Assembly (NCBI GenBank): GCA_965203575.1
Contig: OZ241894.1
Span: 1,302,001 to 1,366,000 of the forward strand
Source: Aldehydirespirator sp965203575
Lineage (GTDB): Bacteria > Actinomycetota > Acidimicrobiia > Acidimicrobiales > Aldehydirespiratoraceae
Direction of reading: 5' to 3'
DNA length: 64,000 bases
Part shown: in pieces, positions 48,412 to 56,467 of the stretch
Layout: every line of letters begins with the position of its first letter
Position numbering within the stretch: the first letter of the stretch is position 1
Made by a program: the position numbers and the translations under genes
The notes under the pieces: model-generated
What the model was told of the DNA's origin: nothing
The model's input: the letters and a program-made list of their open reading frames with translations, nothing else
Databases searched by the model: none

Positions 48412-50141
48412 GCCTGCGTCGCCGGTGTCGAGCCCGGGCCTGCCTGCGTCCCCGGCGCCGAGTCCGGGCCTGCGGCCGCGCCGTCCCTGCGGGGGTCGGC
48501 GACCCCCACCAGCCGGTCGCCGTCGGCCATGACCAGCTGCACGCAGCCCATGTAGAAGGAGTAGGGCTCGCGCCGGGTCAGCTCGAAACCCGAGCGGCCG
48601 AGCGCGTCCAGCACATCGGTCGGGATGCGCGACGCCTCGGCCGAGACCACGCCCTCGAGCGAGCAGTGGATCCGGGGGGCGTCCACCGCGGCCAGCGGCG
48701 AGGACCGGCGGAGTCGCAGCAGCACCTGCAGGATCGCCGGGGGGATGCGCTCGCTACCCGGCGATCCGATCGCCAGCCAGGGCCGCTCGTCCTTGAAGAC
48801 GATGGTGGGGGCCACACTGGCCCAGGGCACCGCGTTGGGCCTCAAGTAGTAGGGGTGCGAGGGATCGTCGAGGTTGAAGGCGCTCATGTAGTTGTTGTAG
48901 AGGAAGCCCAGTCGCGGCGAAGCCGCGCAAGAGCCGTAGACGTTCTCGATCGACTGGGTAAGCGCCACCGTGTTGCCCTCCGAGTCCATCACCGACAGGT
49001 GGGTGGTCTCGCCGCTGGTCTGGATCGCCGCGATCCGGCGGGCCACGCCCCGGGCGTACTGGCGGTTGAGCATCTGCTTGTCGGAGACCTGGTCGTAGAG
49101 GTCGGGATCGAAGGGGCGGTCGTTGCGATCGACCAGTGCCTGCCGCATGGTCCTGGCCAGGCACACCGCGCCGTCGGGGGTGTCGATGTCCTGCAGTTCG
49201 CGGGGAAGGCTCTGGTGGATGTTGAGCATCTCCACCAGGGTGCGGCCCGCCCCCGGCAGCGGCATCGTGAGCACCCGGTCGCGGCCGAGGCGCCCCGACA
49301 GCGGCTCGCGCTCGACCGGCACGGGAACCTGCGCCAAGTCGTCCTCGCGGAGGATGCCGCCGTTGGCCACCATGTCCTCGTGGATCAGGCGGGCGGTCTC
49401 ACCCGTGTAGAAGTCCTCGCAACCCCGCTCGGCCAAGCGGCCAAGGGTCGCGGCCAGCGCGGGCTGGACGAACCTCGTCCCGGCCCGGCGCGCCCTGCGC
49501 CCGTCCTGCAGGAACAGCGGCCCTGCTGAGTGGGCCTTCAGGTGCCGGCGTTCCCGCCGGGTGAGGCGGTACTGCAGCACGCTGATCTCGTACCCGTCGG
49601 CGGCCAGTTCGATGGCCGGCTCGAGGACCGTCGCCCAGCCGAGGCGCCCGAAGCGCTCCAGCACGTGGGCATAGGTCGCGGGCGAGCTGGGGACGGTGGT
49701 GGCCATATGCCCGCGCCTGCGGTCGGCTCGCAGGTCGGCGAAGCCGTCGATCACAGCCCCGCTGGGGGCTCGCGACGACCCGTCCACCGCCACCGTGGTG
49801 CCGGAGGCCCGGTGATGGACGAGCATCATGGTCTGGCCGCCCAGTCCCGACGCGGCGGGCTCGCACACGCCCAGGGCCAGCGCGGCCGCCACCGCGGCGT
49901 CCACTGCGTTGCCGCCCTGCTCCAGCATCCTCACCCCGGCGGCCGTGGCCGAGTAGTGGGCCGTGCTCACCATCCCGTGCGCCGACGCGGCGACCCGCTG
50001 GGGCTCGTGGATGCGGGTGTCGGTCAACTCCAGCAGGTCGGTGTCCACCTCGGTCACCCGCCGAGGCTGCCTCGACCTCCCATGGCGGCGACCCTCCGGC
50101 TGGATCGGCGCGCGAGACTGCTGCGGCTCCGGTCCGGTCAT
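48408..50141 (-). CDS. Gamma-glutamyltransferase family protein
   Basis: 577 residues. Ntn hydrolase that self-cleaves. N-terminal half: STAHYSATAAGVRMLEQGGNAVDAAVA, then the small subunit starts at Thr in SGETTHLSVMDSEGNTVALTQSIENVYGS. Late motif: ASVAPTIVFKDERPWLAIGSPGSERIP. No signal peptide, so a cytosolic member; may hydrolyse gamma-glutamyl peptides or related amides. ATG 4 nt after the ligase stop; coupled to the amidohydrolase. Confidence 0.9.
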   Translation of the reverse strand: MTGPEPQQSRAPIQPEGRRHGRSRQPRRVTEVDTDLLELTDTRIHEPQRVAASAHGMVSTAHYSATAAGVRMLEQGGNAVDAAVAAALALGVCEPAASGLGGQTMMLVHHRASGTTVAVDGSSRAPSGAVIDGFADLRADRRRGHMATTVPSSPATYAHVLERFGRLGWATVLEPAIELAADGYEISVLQYRLTRRERRHLKAHSAGPLFLQDGRRARRAGTRFVQPALAATLGRLAERGCEDFYTGETARLIHEDMVANGGILREDDLAQVPVPVEREPLSGRLGRDRVLTMPLPGAGRTLVEMLNIHQSLPRELQDIDTPDGAVCLARTMRQALVDRNDRPFDPDLYDQVSDKQMLNRQYARGVARRIAAIQTSGETTHLSVMDSEGNTVALTQSIENVYGSCAASPRLGFLYNNYMSAFNLDDPSHPYYLRPNAVPWASVAPTIVFKDERPWLAIGSPGSERIPPAILQVLLRLRRSSPLAAVDAPRIHCSLEGVVSAEASRIPTDVLDALGRSGFELTRREPYSFYMGCVQLVMADGDRLVGVADPRRDGAAAGPDSAPGTQAGPGSTPATQA

Positions 50142-50145
50142 CGGA

Positions 50146-52296
50146 TCAGCGTCCGATCCAGTCGGTGAGGTACTCGGTCAGCAGCAGGGTCCGCTCCACC
50201 AGGCTGATGCGCTGGACGGCCTCCTCAGGGGTTCCGCCGCCCTTCATGGCGGGGCTCACGCCGCAGACAACAGCCGTGCCGTCCCCGACGAGGCCGGCCA
50301 CCGACGGCCATGCCGACGACTCCCGCTCCACGCCGATGTCCCACTTGGCCGCGGCGGCCTCCAGCGCTTCGGCCAGGGGGTGGTTGGCCGGGCGGTCCGG
50401 CATGGGCGGCCGGTCGGTGAGCCGGTTGAGGCTCCACTTCGGCCCACCCCTGCCGAGAACCTTCCGCATAGAGGCTTCAGTCTCGTCGGCGTGGGGGACC
50501 GAGAGATACGACATCATCAGCGAGACCTCGACCCGGTGGGGCATGAACATGGCGTGGCGCTCGGTGCTCATGTCGATGACACCGATGGACAGGCGCCTCC
50601 TGGGCGAGCTCAGCTGGCCGATGGCCTCGACCTTCTCGCAGGCCCAGCGCACAACGGGTCGGCGGCGCCCCACCTGGCCGGGGCTGAGCCTCTCGCCCTC
50701 GATGGTCAGGTCGTAGCGCCGGCTGCCCCTCCGCTGGGTGACGATGCCGTGGCCGACGGTGCCGGGACGGCACACGAGGACCTGTTCCGCCCTGGCCGCC
50801 GCCTGCTCGATCACGCGCCGGCTCCGTGCCGCGTCGCGCCCCTCGTCGCAGTACAGCAGCACGCCCAGCGGCACCCGCCGGAGGCTCCGGGTGCTGCGAA
50901 GCGCCCGCAGCGCGTACTCCAGCATCACCAGCGACGCACGGGATCGTCCCACCCCCTCGCCGTAGAGCCACTCCGGATCCCGGCGGTACCCCTGCTGCAG
51001 CCCGCCGGCTATGACCGGGACGTCCAGATGGGCCACCAGCAGGACTCCGCCGTCGAATCCCCTGGCCGTCTGGTACATGTGGGCCTCGGCCTGGTGGGTG
51101 AGCTCCGGCACGGGCACCATCCCGACGTCGGTGAGGATGCGGCCGGCCCGCTCCGCGGCCCTCTCCAGGCCCACGGGGTCGTCGGTGCGGCTGGAGACCT
51201 GAACCCATCGATGCAGCGAGCGCTCCATGGCGTCGCGGCGCTGGGTGATGAACTGGAAGGCCCGCTTGGACGGGTCCGCGGCCCGGGCGTCGACCGTGGG
51301 CGGCTGCGGCGTGCCGAAGTAGCGGGCGCTGGCCACCTCGACCAGGCGGTTCACGAAGGCCTCGAACTCCAGGCCCACATGGGCCGCCCCCACCAGATAG
51401 GACCCGTGCTCGCCCAGGCTGGGGAGGCTGTTCGCCTCCAGCACGTAGAGGTTGTCGTCGGCGTCCATGCGCATGTCGACGCGGGCGCAGTCGTAGAGGC
51501 CGAGAGCCGAGAACGTGCGCACTGCGATCTGCTGGGCCTCCGCGGTGAGCTCCCCGGAGATGGGGGCGGGGCACACCGGCTGGATCTGGCGGCCGCTGCG
51601 GCCGGTCTTGTCCTCGTAGGTGTAGATCTGGGGACCGTCGCCGAAGCTCAGCAGCACCGGCGGCAACGCCTCCGGAGGTGCGTTGCCCAACAGGCCGACG
51701 TTGATTTCGCGGCCCTCGATGTACTGCTCGGCCAGCACCGGCTGGGAGAACCGGTCGAAGATCACCTTGGCCGACGCCCGCAGCTCGCTCTCGTCGTTCA
51801 CCACCGCGAGGCCGAACGAGACGGCCTCGTTCTTCGGCTTCACGACCATCGGATAGGGCAGGTCGCCCGGTATCGGGACCTCCGGCGTCTCCAGCACAGC
51901 GAACTCCGGCGTTGGGATGCCGTTCTGGCGCAGGATCATCTTGGTGACGACCTTGTCGAGCGCCAGCGAATGGCCCAGAGGACCGGACGCCACATAGGGG
52001 ATCCCGACCATCTCCAGGATGCTGGGCACATGGGTGTAGCGGGCCTGGCCCTGCAGCCCGTAGGAGACGTTGAACACCATCCCGGGCCGCTCGCCCGCGA
52101 CCACCCGGGGCATGAACGACTCCAGCTTGGAGATCAGCTCCTTGTCGGCCTCTATGGCCGCGACCTGGTGGCCGCCGGCGCGGAGTGCGTCGGTGAGCCG
52201 TTTGATGGTCTTGAGGCCGATCTTCTCCTGGTTCGGCATGCCGAACAGGTTGATGACGTTCTGGCTGTCCCGGTTGTAGACGACCGCGATCCTCAC
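50146..52296 (-). CDS. ATP-grasp ligase fused to an M20-like peptidase domain
   Basis: 716 residues. Residues 1-330: D-Ala-D-Ala ligase-like ATP-grasp (YPMVVKPKNEAVSFG, VLAEQYIEGREINVGLLG, RVDMRMDADDNLYVLEANSLPSLG). Residues about 370-710: metallopeptidase M20 fold (GVLLVAHLDVPVIAGG with HxD, GVLLYCDEGRDAA, GVIDMSTERHAMFMPHRVEVSL, PAMKGGGTPEEA). The later metal ligands seem altered, so the peptidase part may be inactive. GTG start; TAGATT box 8 nt upstream (52305-52310). Operon partner of the gamma-glutamyltransferase. Confidence 0.8.
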   Translation of the reverse strand: MRIAVVYNRDSQNVINLFGMPNQEKIGLKTIKRLTDALRAGGHQVAAIEADKELISKLESFMPRVVAGERPGMVFNVSYGLQGQARYTHVPSILEMVGIPYVASGPLGHSLALDKVVTKMILRQNGIPTPEFAVLETPEVPIPGDLPYPMVVKPKNEAVSFGLAVVNDESELRASAKVIFDRFSQPVLAEQYIEGREINVGLLGNAPPEALPPVLLSFGDGPQIYTYEDKTGRSGRQIQPVCPAPISGELTAEAQQIAVRTFSALGLYDCARVDMRMDADDNLYVLEANSLPSLGEHGSYLVGAAHVGLEFEAFVNRLVEVASARYFGTPQPPTVDARAADPSKRAFQFITQRRDAMERSLHRWVQVSSRTDDPVGLERAAERAGRILTDVGMVPVPELTHQAEAHMYQTARGFDGGVLLVAHLDVPVIAGGLQQGYRRDPEWLYGEGVGRSRASLVMLEYALRALRSTRSLRRVPLGVLLYCDEGRDAARSRRVIEQAAARAEQVLVCRPGTVGHGIVTQRRGSRRYDLTIEGERLSPGQVGRRRPVVRWACEKVEAIGQLSSPRRRLSIGVIDMSTERHAMFMPHRVEVSLMMSYLSVPHADETEASMRKVLGRGGPKWSLNRLTDRPPMPDRPANHPLAEALEAAAAKWDIGVERESSAWPSVAGLVGDGTAVVCGVSPAMKGGGTPEEAVQRISLVERTLLLTEYLTDWIGR

Positions 52297-52431
52297 GGCC
52301 CGGGAATCTATTGGACCTCCGGCCGTTCAGCCTCCGGACAGTCCTCCGGACCGATACCTGACTAATCCGGTCGGATTTGTCATCATGGCACGTTAGCCTG
52401 CGGACAATTCGCCATCACCTGGAGGTAACCC

Positions 52432-53094
52432 ATGGGACTGCGCATCAACGACACCGCTCCCGACTTCACCGCCGACACCACCGAGGGAGAGATCAACTTC
52501 CACGAGTGGATCGGCGACGGATGGGCGCTGCTGTTCTCCCACCCGAAGGACTTCACCCCGGTCTGCACCACCGAGCTGGGCGCGGTGGCCGGCCTGAAGC
52601 CGGAGTTCGCGGCCCGCAACTGCAAGATCATCGGCATCAGCGTCGACGGCGTGAGCGACCACGTCGGCTGGTCCGCCGACATCGAGACGGCCACCGGCAA
52701 CGCGGTCAACTACCCGCTGATCGGCGACCCCGGGCTCAACGTGGTGAAGCTCTACGACATGCTCCCGGCCGACGCCGGCGACACGTCCGAGGGACGCACC
52801 GCGGCCGACAACGCCACCGCCCGCTCGGTGTTCATCATCGGCCCCGACAAGAAGATCAAGGCCTCGCTCACCTACCCGATGACCACCGGCCGCAACTTCG
52901 CCGAGATCCTGCGCCTGCTCGATTCGGTCCAGCTCACCGCCCACGAGCAAGTGGCCACCCCGGCCAACTGGCAGCAGGGCGAGGACGTGATCATCGTGCC
53001 CGCAGTCTCGAACGAGGCCGCCGCCGAGAAGTACCCCGACGGCTGGGAGGCCCCCCTGCCCTACCTGCGGGTGGTCCCCCAGCCCGGCACCTGA
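52432..53094 (+). CDS. 1-Cys peroxiredoxin (Prx6 type)
   Basis: 220 residues. Catalytic Cys in HPKDFTPVCTTELG (near 46); the C-terminal Prx6 region includes TTGRNFAEILRLLDSVQLTAH and GWEAPLPYLRVVP. Reduces peroxides using a thiol partner. Strong ribosome-binding site CTGGAGG before the ATG. The resolving Cys is not required in this class. The upstream gap 52297-52431 has a TAGCCT box but no clear -35. Confidence 0.93.
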   Translation: MGLRINDTAPDFTADTTEGEINFHEWIGDGWALLFSHPKDFTPVCTTELGAVAGLKPEFAARNCKIIGISVDGVSDHVGWSADIETATGNAVNYPLIGDPGLNVVKLYDMLPADAGDTSEGRTAADNATARSVFIIGPDKKIKASLTYPMTTGRNFAEILRLLDSVQLTAHEQVATPANWQQGEDVIIVPAVSNEAAAEKYPDGWEAPLPYLRVVPQPGT

Positions 53095-53117
53095 ACGTCC
53101 ATACCGCCGCCGCCCCG

Positions 53118-53164
53118 AAATCCCTGTAGCTAAGAACATCACAGGTCCCTCACCACAGGAATTT
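53118..53164 (+). repeat. Imperfect 47-bp element R3, copy 1
   Basis: Starts AAATCCCTGT and ends ACAGGAATTT, giving a near-perfect 10-bp end inverted repeat. A related sequence of the same length lies at 60124-60170. Intergenic after the peroxiredoxin gene. Confidence 0.55.
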
Positions 53165-53191
53165 GGCGGGGCGCCAGCGCCCGCAGGCACC

Positions 53192-53197
53192 TACGCT
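53192..53197 (+). promoter_or_regulatory. Leaderless -10 box (TACGCT) before 53204
   Basis: TACGCT followed by 6 nt and ATG at 53204. Confidence 0.5.
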
Positions 53198-53203
53198 GCG
53201 GCG

Positions 53204-54376
53204 ATGACGCCGACCATCGCAGAGATCAGGGCCGCGCCGCTGCGTCGCCCTGAGGTGTTGGGACGCCCTCAGACGAGCCAGGCCTCGTGGGATCCATGGG
53301 GGCTGATGCACCCGCTGTCGAACGATCCGGCCTTCGCCGGGCAGGCCGAGCGCTTCGCGCCGCCGTGGGGCGAGGTCGTCTGCGTGGCCACCGCCTCCGA
53401 CGGCACCTTCGGCGTGGGCATGACCAGCCAGGCCGGCCCGATCGTGCCCGTCATCAACGACTTCTTCGGACCCATGCTGGCCGGCGAGCCGGCCCTGGCC
53501 ACCGAGAAGCTCTGGAACATGATGATGCGCAGCGCCAACAGCGCCTTCGGCGCGTCCGGGCTCGCCTCCTTCGCGGTGAGCGCGGTGGATCTGGCCCTGT
53601 GGGACCTGAAGGGCAAGATCCTGGGCGTGCCCGTGTACGAGCTAGTAGGCGGCCCGGCCCGGGACCGCACCCGCTGCTACGCCACCGGCAACGACCTCGA
53701 CGACCTGCGCGACCGGGGCTTCGACGCCTTCAAGCTGGCCTGCCCGGTCGGCTCGGGCGCAGCCACCGCCGGGATCGAGGAGGCCGAGCGCCTGGTGGCC
53801 GGCGCCCGCTCGGAACTGGGACCCGACGCCGACATCATGTTCGACTGCTGGCCGGTTCTCGACGCGGCCTACGCCGTCCGTCTGGGCGAGGCGGTGCAGC
53901 CCTACCGGCTCACGTGGATCGAGGACTACGCCCAGCCCGACGACTGGCCCGGCTACGCCGATGTCCGCCGGCGCCTGCCCTCGCAGATGCTGGCCGCCGG
54001 CGAGCGCTGGTACACCGACCGCACCTTCGCCCACGCCGCCGAGCAGCGCCTCGTCGACGTGGTCCAGCCCGACGTCCAGTGGGTAGGAGGCGCCACCGCG
54101 GTTCTCAAGATCGCGGCCATCGCGGCCGCGGCCGGCATCGAGTTGGCCCTCCACGGCGGGTGCAACGACTCCTACGGCCAGCACCTCAGCCACGGGCTGC
54201 CCGGCAACCGCTGGGCGGAGATGTTCGTGGGCTGCGGGCCCGGGGAGTCGCTCATGGGCGCCTGGCGGTCCACACAAGGCATGGCCATCCCGACCGACGG
54301 CTGGCTGGTCCCCAACGACGCGCCCGGCTTCGGCATAGAACTGACCAGCGACCAGATAGAGGCCGCCGTCGCCTGA
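53204..54376 (+). CDS. Enolase-superfamily sugar acid dehydratase (rhamnonate dehydratase-like)
   Basis: 390 residues. Mandelate racemase / muconate lactonizing enzyme fold. Lid motif SQASWDPWGLMHPLS, VDLALWDLKGKILGVPVYELVGG, metal ligands Asp, Glu, Glu in IMFDCW, WIEDYAQP and AAGERW, and the His dyad in LHGGCNDSYGQHLSH. The pattern is closest to L-rhamnonate-type dehydratases. Substrate unknown. Confidence 0.83.
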   Translation: MTPTIAEIRAAPLRRPEVLGRPQTSQASWDPWGLMHPLSNDPAFAGQAERFAPPWGEVVCVATASDGTFGVGMTSQAGPIVPVINDFFGPMLAGEPALATEKLWNMMMRSANSAFGASGLASFAVSAVDLALWDLKGKILGVPVYELVGGPARDRTRCYATGNDLDDLRDRGFDAFKLACPVGSGAATAGIEEAERLVAGARSELGPDADIMFDCWPVLDAAYAVRLGEAVQPYRLTWIEDYAQPDDWPGYADVRRRLPSQMLAAGERWYTDRTFAHAAEQRLVDVVQPDVQWVGGATAVLKIAAIAAAAGIELALHGGCNDSYGQHLSHGLPGNRWAEMFVGCGPGESLMGAWRSTQGMAIPTDGWLVPNDAPGFGIELTSDQIEAAVA

Positions 54377-54406
54377 ATCCACGCCCGCCCCGCGGGCCAG
54401 GGTGGG

Positions 54407-56374
54407 TCAGGCGACGATGGTGACGCCGGCGGAGGCCATCTCCTCCAGGGCGGCCTCAGACGTGTCGGAGGTGACTCCGGCGCAGTGCTCGACCAGCACC
54501 GACGTCTCGAAGCCGGCTTCGGTCGCGTTCAGCGCGGTGGCTCGCACGCAGTAGTCGGTGGCGATGCCCACCACGTCGACGGCCTTCACGCCGCGCTCGG
54601 TGAGCCAGTCCCGCAAGCCCACATCCTCGCTGGATCCCGACACCCCCTCGAAGCTGCTGTAGCCGTTGCTGTACTGGCCCTTGAGGAACACCTCGTCCAG
54701 CGCCACCTGCAGGTTCGGTGAGAACGCGGCGCCCTGCGTGCCGGCCGCGCAGTGCACCGGCCACGATGTCACGAAGTCGGGGTTGGTGCCCGGTGCGGCG
54801 TAGTGCTCCCCCGGGTCGATGTGCCAGTCCTTGGACGCGACCACGTAGTCGTAGCGGCCCCCGGCCCGGTCCAAGCCGACCAGGCCGGTAATGGAGGAGG
54901 CCACCGCATGCCCGCCGTCCACCGCCAGCGACCCGCCTTCACAGAAGTCGTTCTGCACGTCCACGATGATCAGCGCCTTGTGCATCTCATCTCCTCCCCC
55001 GGCATGCCGAGCGCCCCGTGCCGACGTCGACTGCCCTCCCTCTCCGTTCGATGATCCTGTCGCGGCCGGCGCCTCCATCCCCACCCATTCGGTAGGTACG
55101 GCCGGCGAGCGTCGAGGGTGCGGAACCCGATCCTCGGGCCGCAGCCCCTGACGTCGCTCAGCGCAGCGGCGACGGGCTGCCGCGGGATCATCCTGCCAGG
55201 CCCGCTCGCCCCCTGCCATCAGAAGGGCCTGCGGGTCGTGACTGCCGGCAGGACCGGCCATGCCTGCCGGCGACAGCACCTCTGCCCTCCAGTAACCATC
55301 TGCATCGACGGTGCGGTGAACCTGCTTGCGGCCGCCAACGGTGGTCTTGCCCGGCGACAGCTTGCCCACGGCCCGCAGGGGCGCGCCCGCGCCGGCGCTG
55401 TCGGCGATAGCCACCAGCTTGTACACCACCGACGCGGTGGGATGGCCCGAGCCGGTGACCAGGCTGGTGCCCACCAGGTAGGCGTCGATGGGGGCGGCCG
55501 CATCCTCCAATTCCGCCACACGGAACTCGTCCAGATCCCCGGAGGCGACGATGCGGCAACCCTCCGCGCCGAGCGAGTCGAGCAGGGTCCGGGCCCGGAT
55601 GCTGGCCGCCAGCAGATTGCCGCTGTCGATTCGCACCGCGCCGATGTCACGGCCCACCACCTGCACGGCCCGCCGGATGCCCTCCAGCACGTCGAACGTG
55701 TCGACCAGGTAGGTGGAGCCGGTGCCGAGCGCGTCCCGTTGAGCCCTGAACGCCGTGTGCTCGTCGGCATGGGCCAGCACGAAGGCGTGGGCGGTGGTGC
55801 CCCCGGTGGGTATGGCGTAGCGGCGGCCCGCCTCCAGGTTCGACGTGGTGTCGAAGCCGCCGATGTGCGCGGCCCGGGCTGCGGCCACTGCGGCGTCGGG
55901 GTCGGCGCGGCGGCTGCCGCCCTCTATGAGGAGGCGGCCGTGGGCGACGTCGCGCACCCGGGCCGCGGCCGAGGCCACCGCGCAGTCGTAGTTCAGGATC
56001 GACAGCACCACCGTCTCGAGCACCACACACTCGGCGAAGCCGCCCTCCACGGTCAGCACCGGCGAGTAGGGAAAGAACAGCTCGCCGTCGGGGTAGCCGG
56101 TCACGTCGCCGCTGAAGCGATAGGAGCGGAGCCATTCGACCACGTCGGGGTCGGTCACCACGCCCGCGGCGGTGAGATGGTCCACCGTCGCCTCGTCGAA
56201 GCGGAAGCGCTCGATGGCCTCGATGATCCGGTCCACGCCGGCCACCACGCCGTAGGCCCGACCGGCCGGCAGCCGGCGGGCGAACGCCTCGAACACGGCC
56301 CGGCGCTCGGCAATACCGGACTGAAGGGCCGAGGCCACCATCGTGAGCTCGTAGTGGTCGGTCTTCAGGGCCAT
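54407..56374 (-). CDS. Fusion: nicotinate phosphoribosyltransferase + nicotinamidase (PncB-PncA)
   Basis: 655 residues, one frame. Residues 1-410: NAPRTase (ALKTDHYELTMVASAL, GVVAGVDRIIEAIERF, RIDSGNL, GTSLVTGSGHPTASVVYKLV). A 50-residue linker (Gly/Ser/Arg-rich), then the isochorismatase-type nicotinamidase: IIVDVQNDFCEGGSL (Asp), VASKDWH (Lys), ATDYCVRATAL (Cys). Together they turn nicotinamide to nicotinate and then to the mononucleotide. A strong ribosome-binding sequence sits right before the nicotinamidase Met, so it may also be made alone. Confidence 0.88.
   Translation of the reverse strand: MALKTDHYELTMVASALQSGIAERRAVFEAFARRLPAGRAYGVVAGVDRIIEAIERFRFDEATVDHLTAAGVVTDPDVVEWLRSYRFSGDVTGYPDGELFFPYSPVLTVEGGFAECVVLETVVLSILNYDCAVASAAARVRDVAHGRLLIEGGSRRADPDAAVAAARAAHIGGFDTTSNLEAGRRYAIPTGGTTAHAFVLAHADEHTAFRAQRDALGTGSTYLVDTFDVLEGIRRAVQVVGRDIGAVRIDSGNLLAASIRARTLLDSLGAEGCRIVASGDLDEFRVAELEDAAAPIDAYLVGTSLVTGSGHPTASVVYKLVAIADSAGAGAPLRAVGKLSPGKTTVGGRKQVHRTVDADGYWRAEVLSPAGMAGPAGSHDPQALLMAGGERAWQDDPAAARRRCAERRQGLRPEDRVPHPRRSPAVPTEWVGMEAPAATGSSNGEGGQSTSARGARHAGGGDEMHKALIIVDVQNDFCEGGSLAVDGGHAVASSITGLVGLDRAGGRYDYVVASKDWHIDPGEHYAAPGTNPDFVTSWPVHCAAGTQGAAFSPNLQVALDEVFLKGQYSNGYSSFEGVSGSSEDVGLRDWLTERGVKAVDVVGIATDYCVRATALNATEAGFETSVLVEHCAGVTSDTSEAALEEMASAGVTIVA
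54986..55000 (-). promoter_or_regulatory. Internal ribosome-binding site before the nicotinamidase domain
   Basis: On the minus strand GGGGGAGGAGATGAG precedes the ATG at 54985 (MHKALIIVDV), a start for a 192-residue PncA protein with exact family length. Confidence 0.6.
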
Positions 56375-56453
56375 GGAGGCACCGCGATCCACGACCCAAA
56401 CGCTACCGGCAGAGGCCGAGGGCGCCCAAGGGCGCTACCGCTGGCGTGGTCCG

Positions 56454-56459
56454 TAGGCT
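56454..56459 (+). promoter_or_regulatory. -10 box (TAGGCT) before the ABC exporter
   Basis: TAGGCT, 8 nt before the ATG at 56468 and 11 nt before the ATG at 56471. Confidence 0.4.
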
Positions 56460-56467
56460 CGGCTTCG

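Noticed and set aside
49963..52365. 800-codon plus-strand frame opposite the ATP-grasp gene
   Set aside because: Low-complexity His/Arg/Val-rich translation without domains; the minus frame has ATP-grasp and peptidase motifs.
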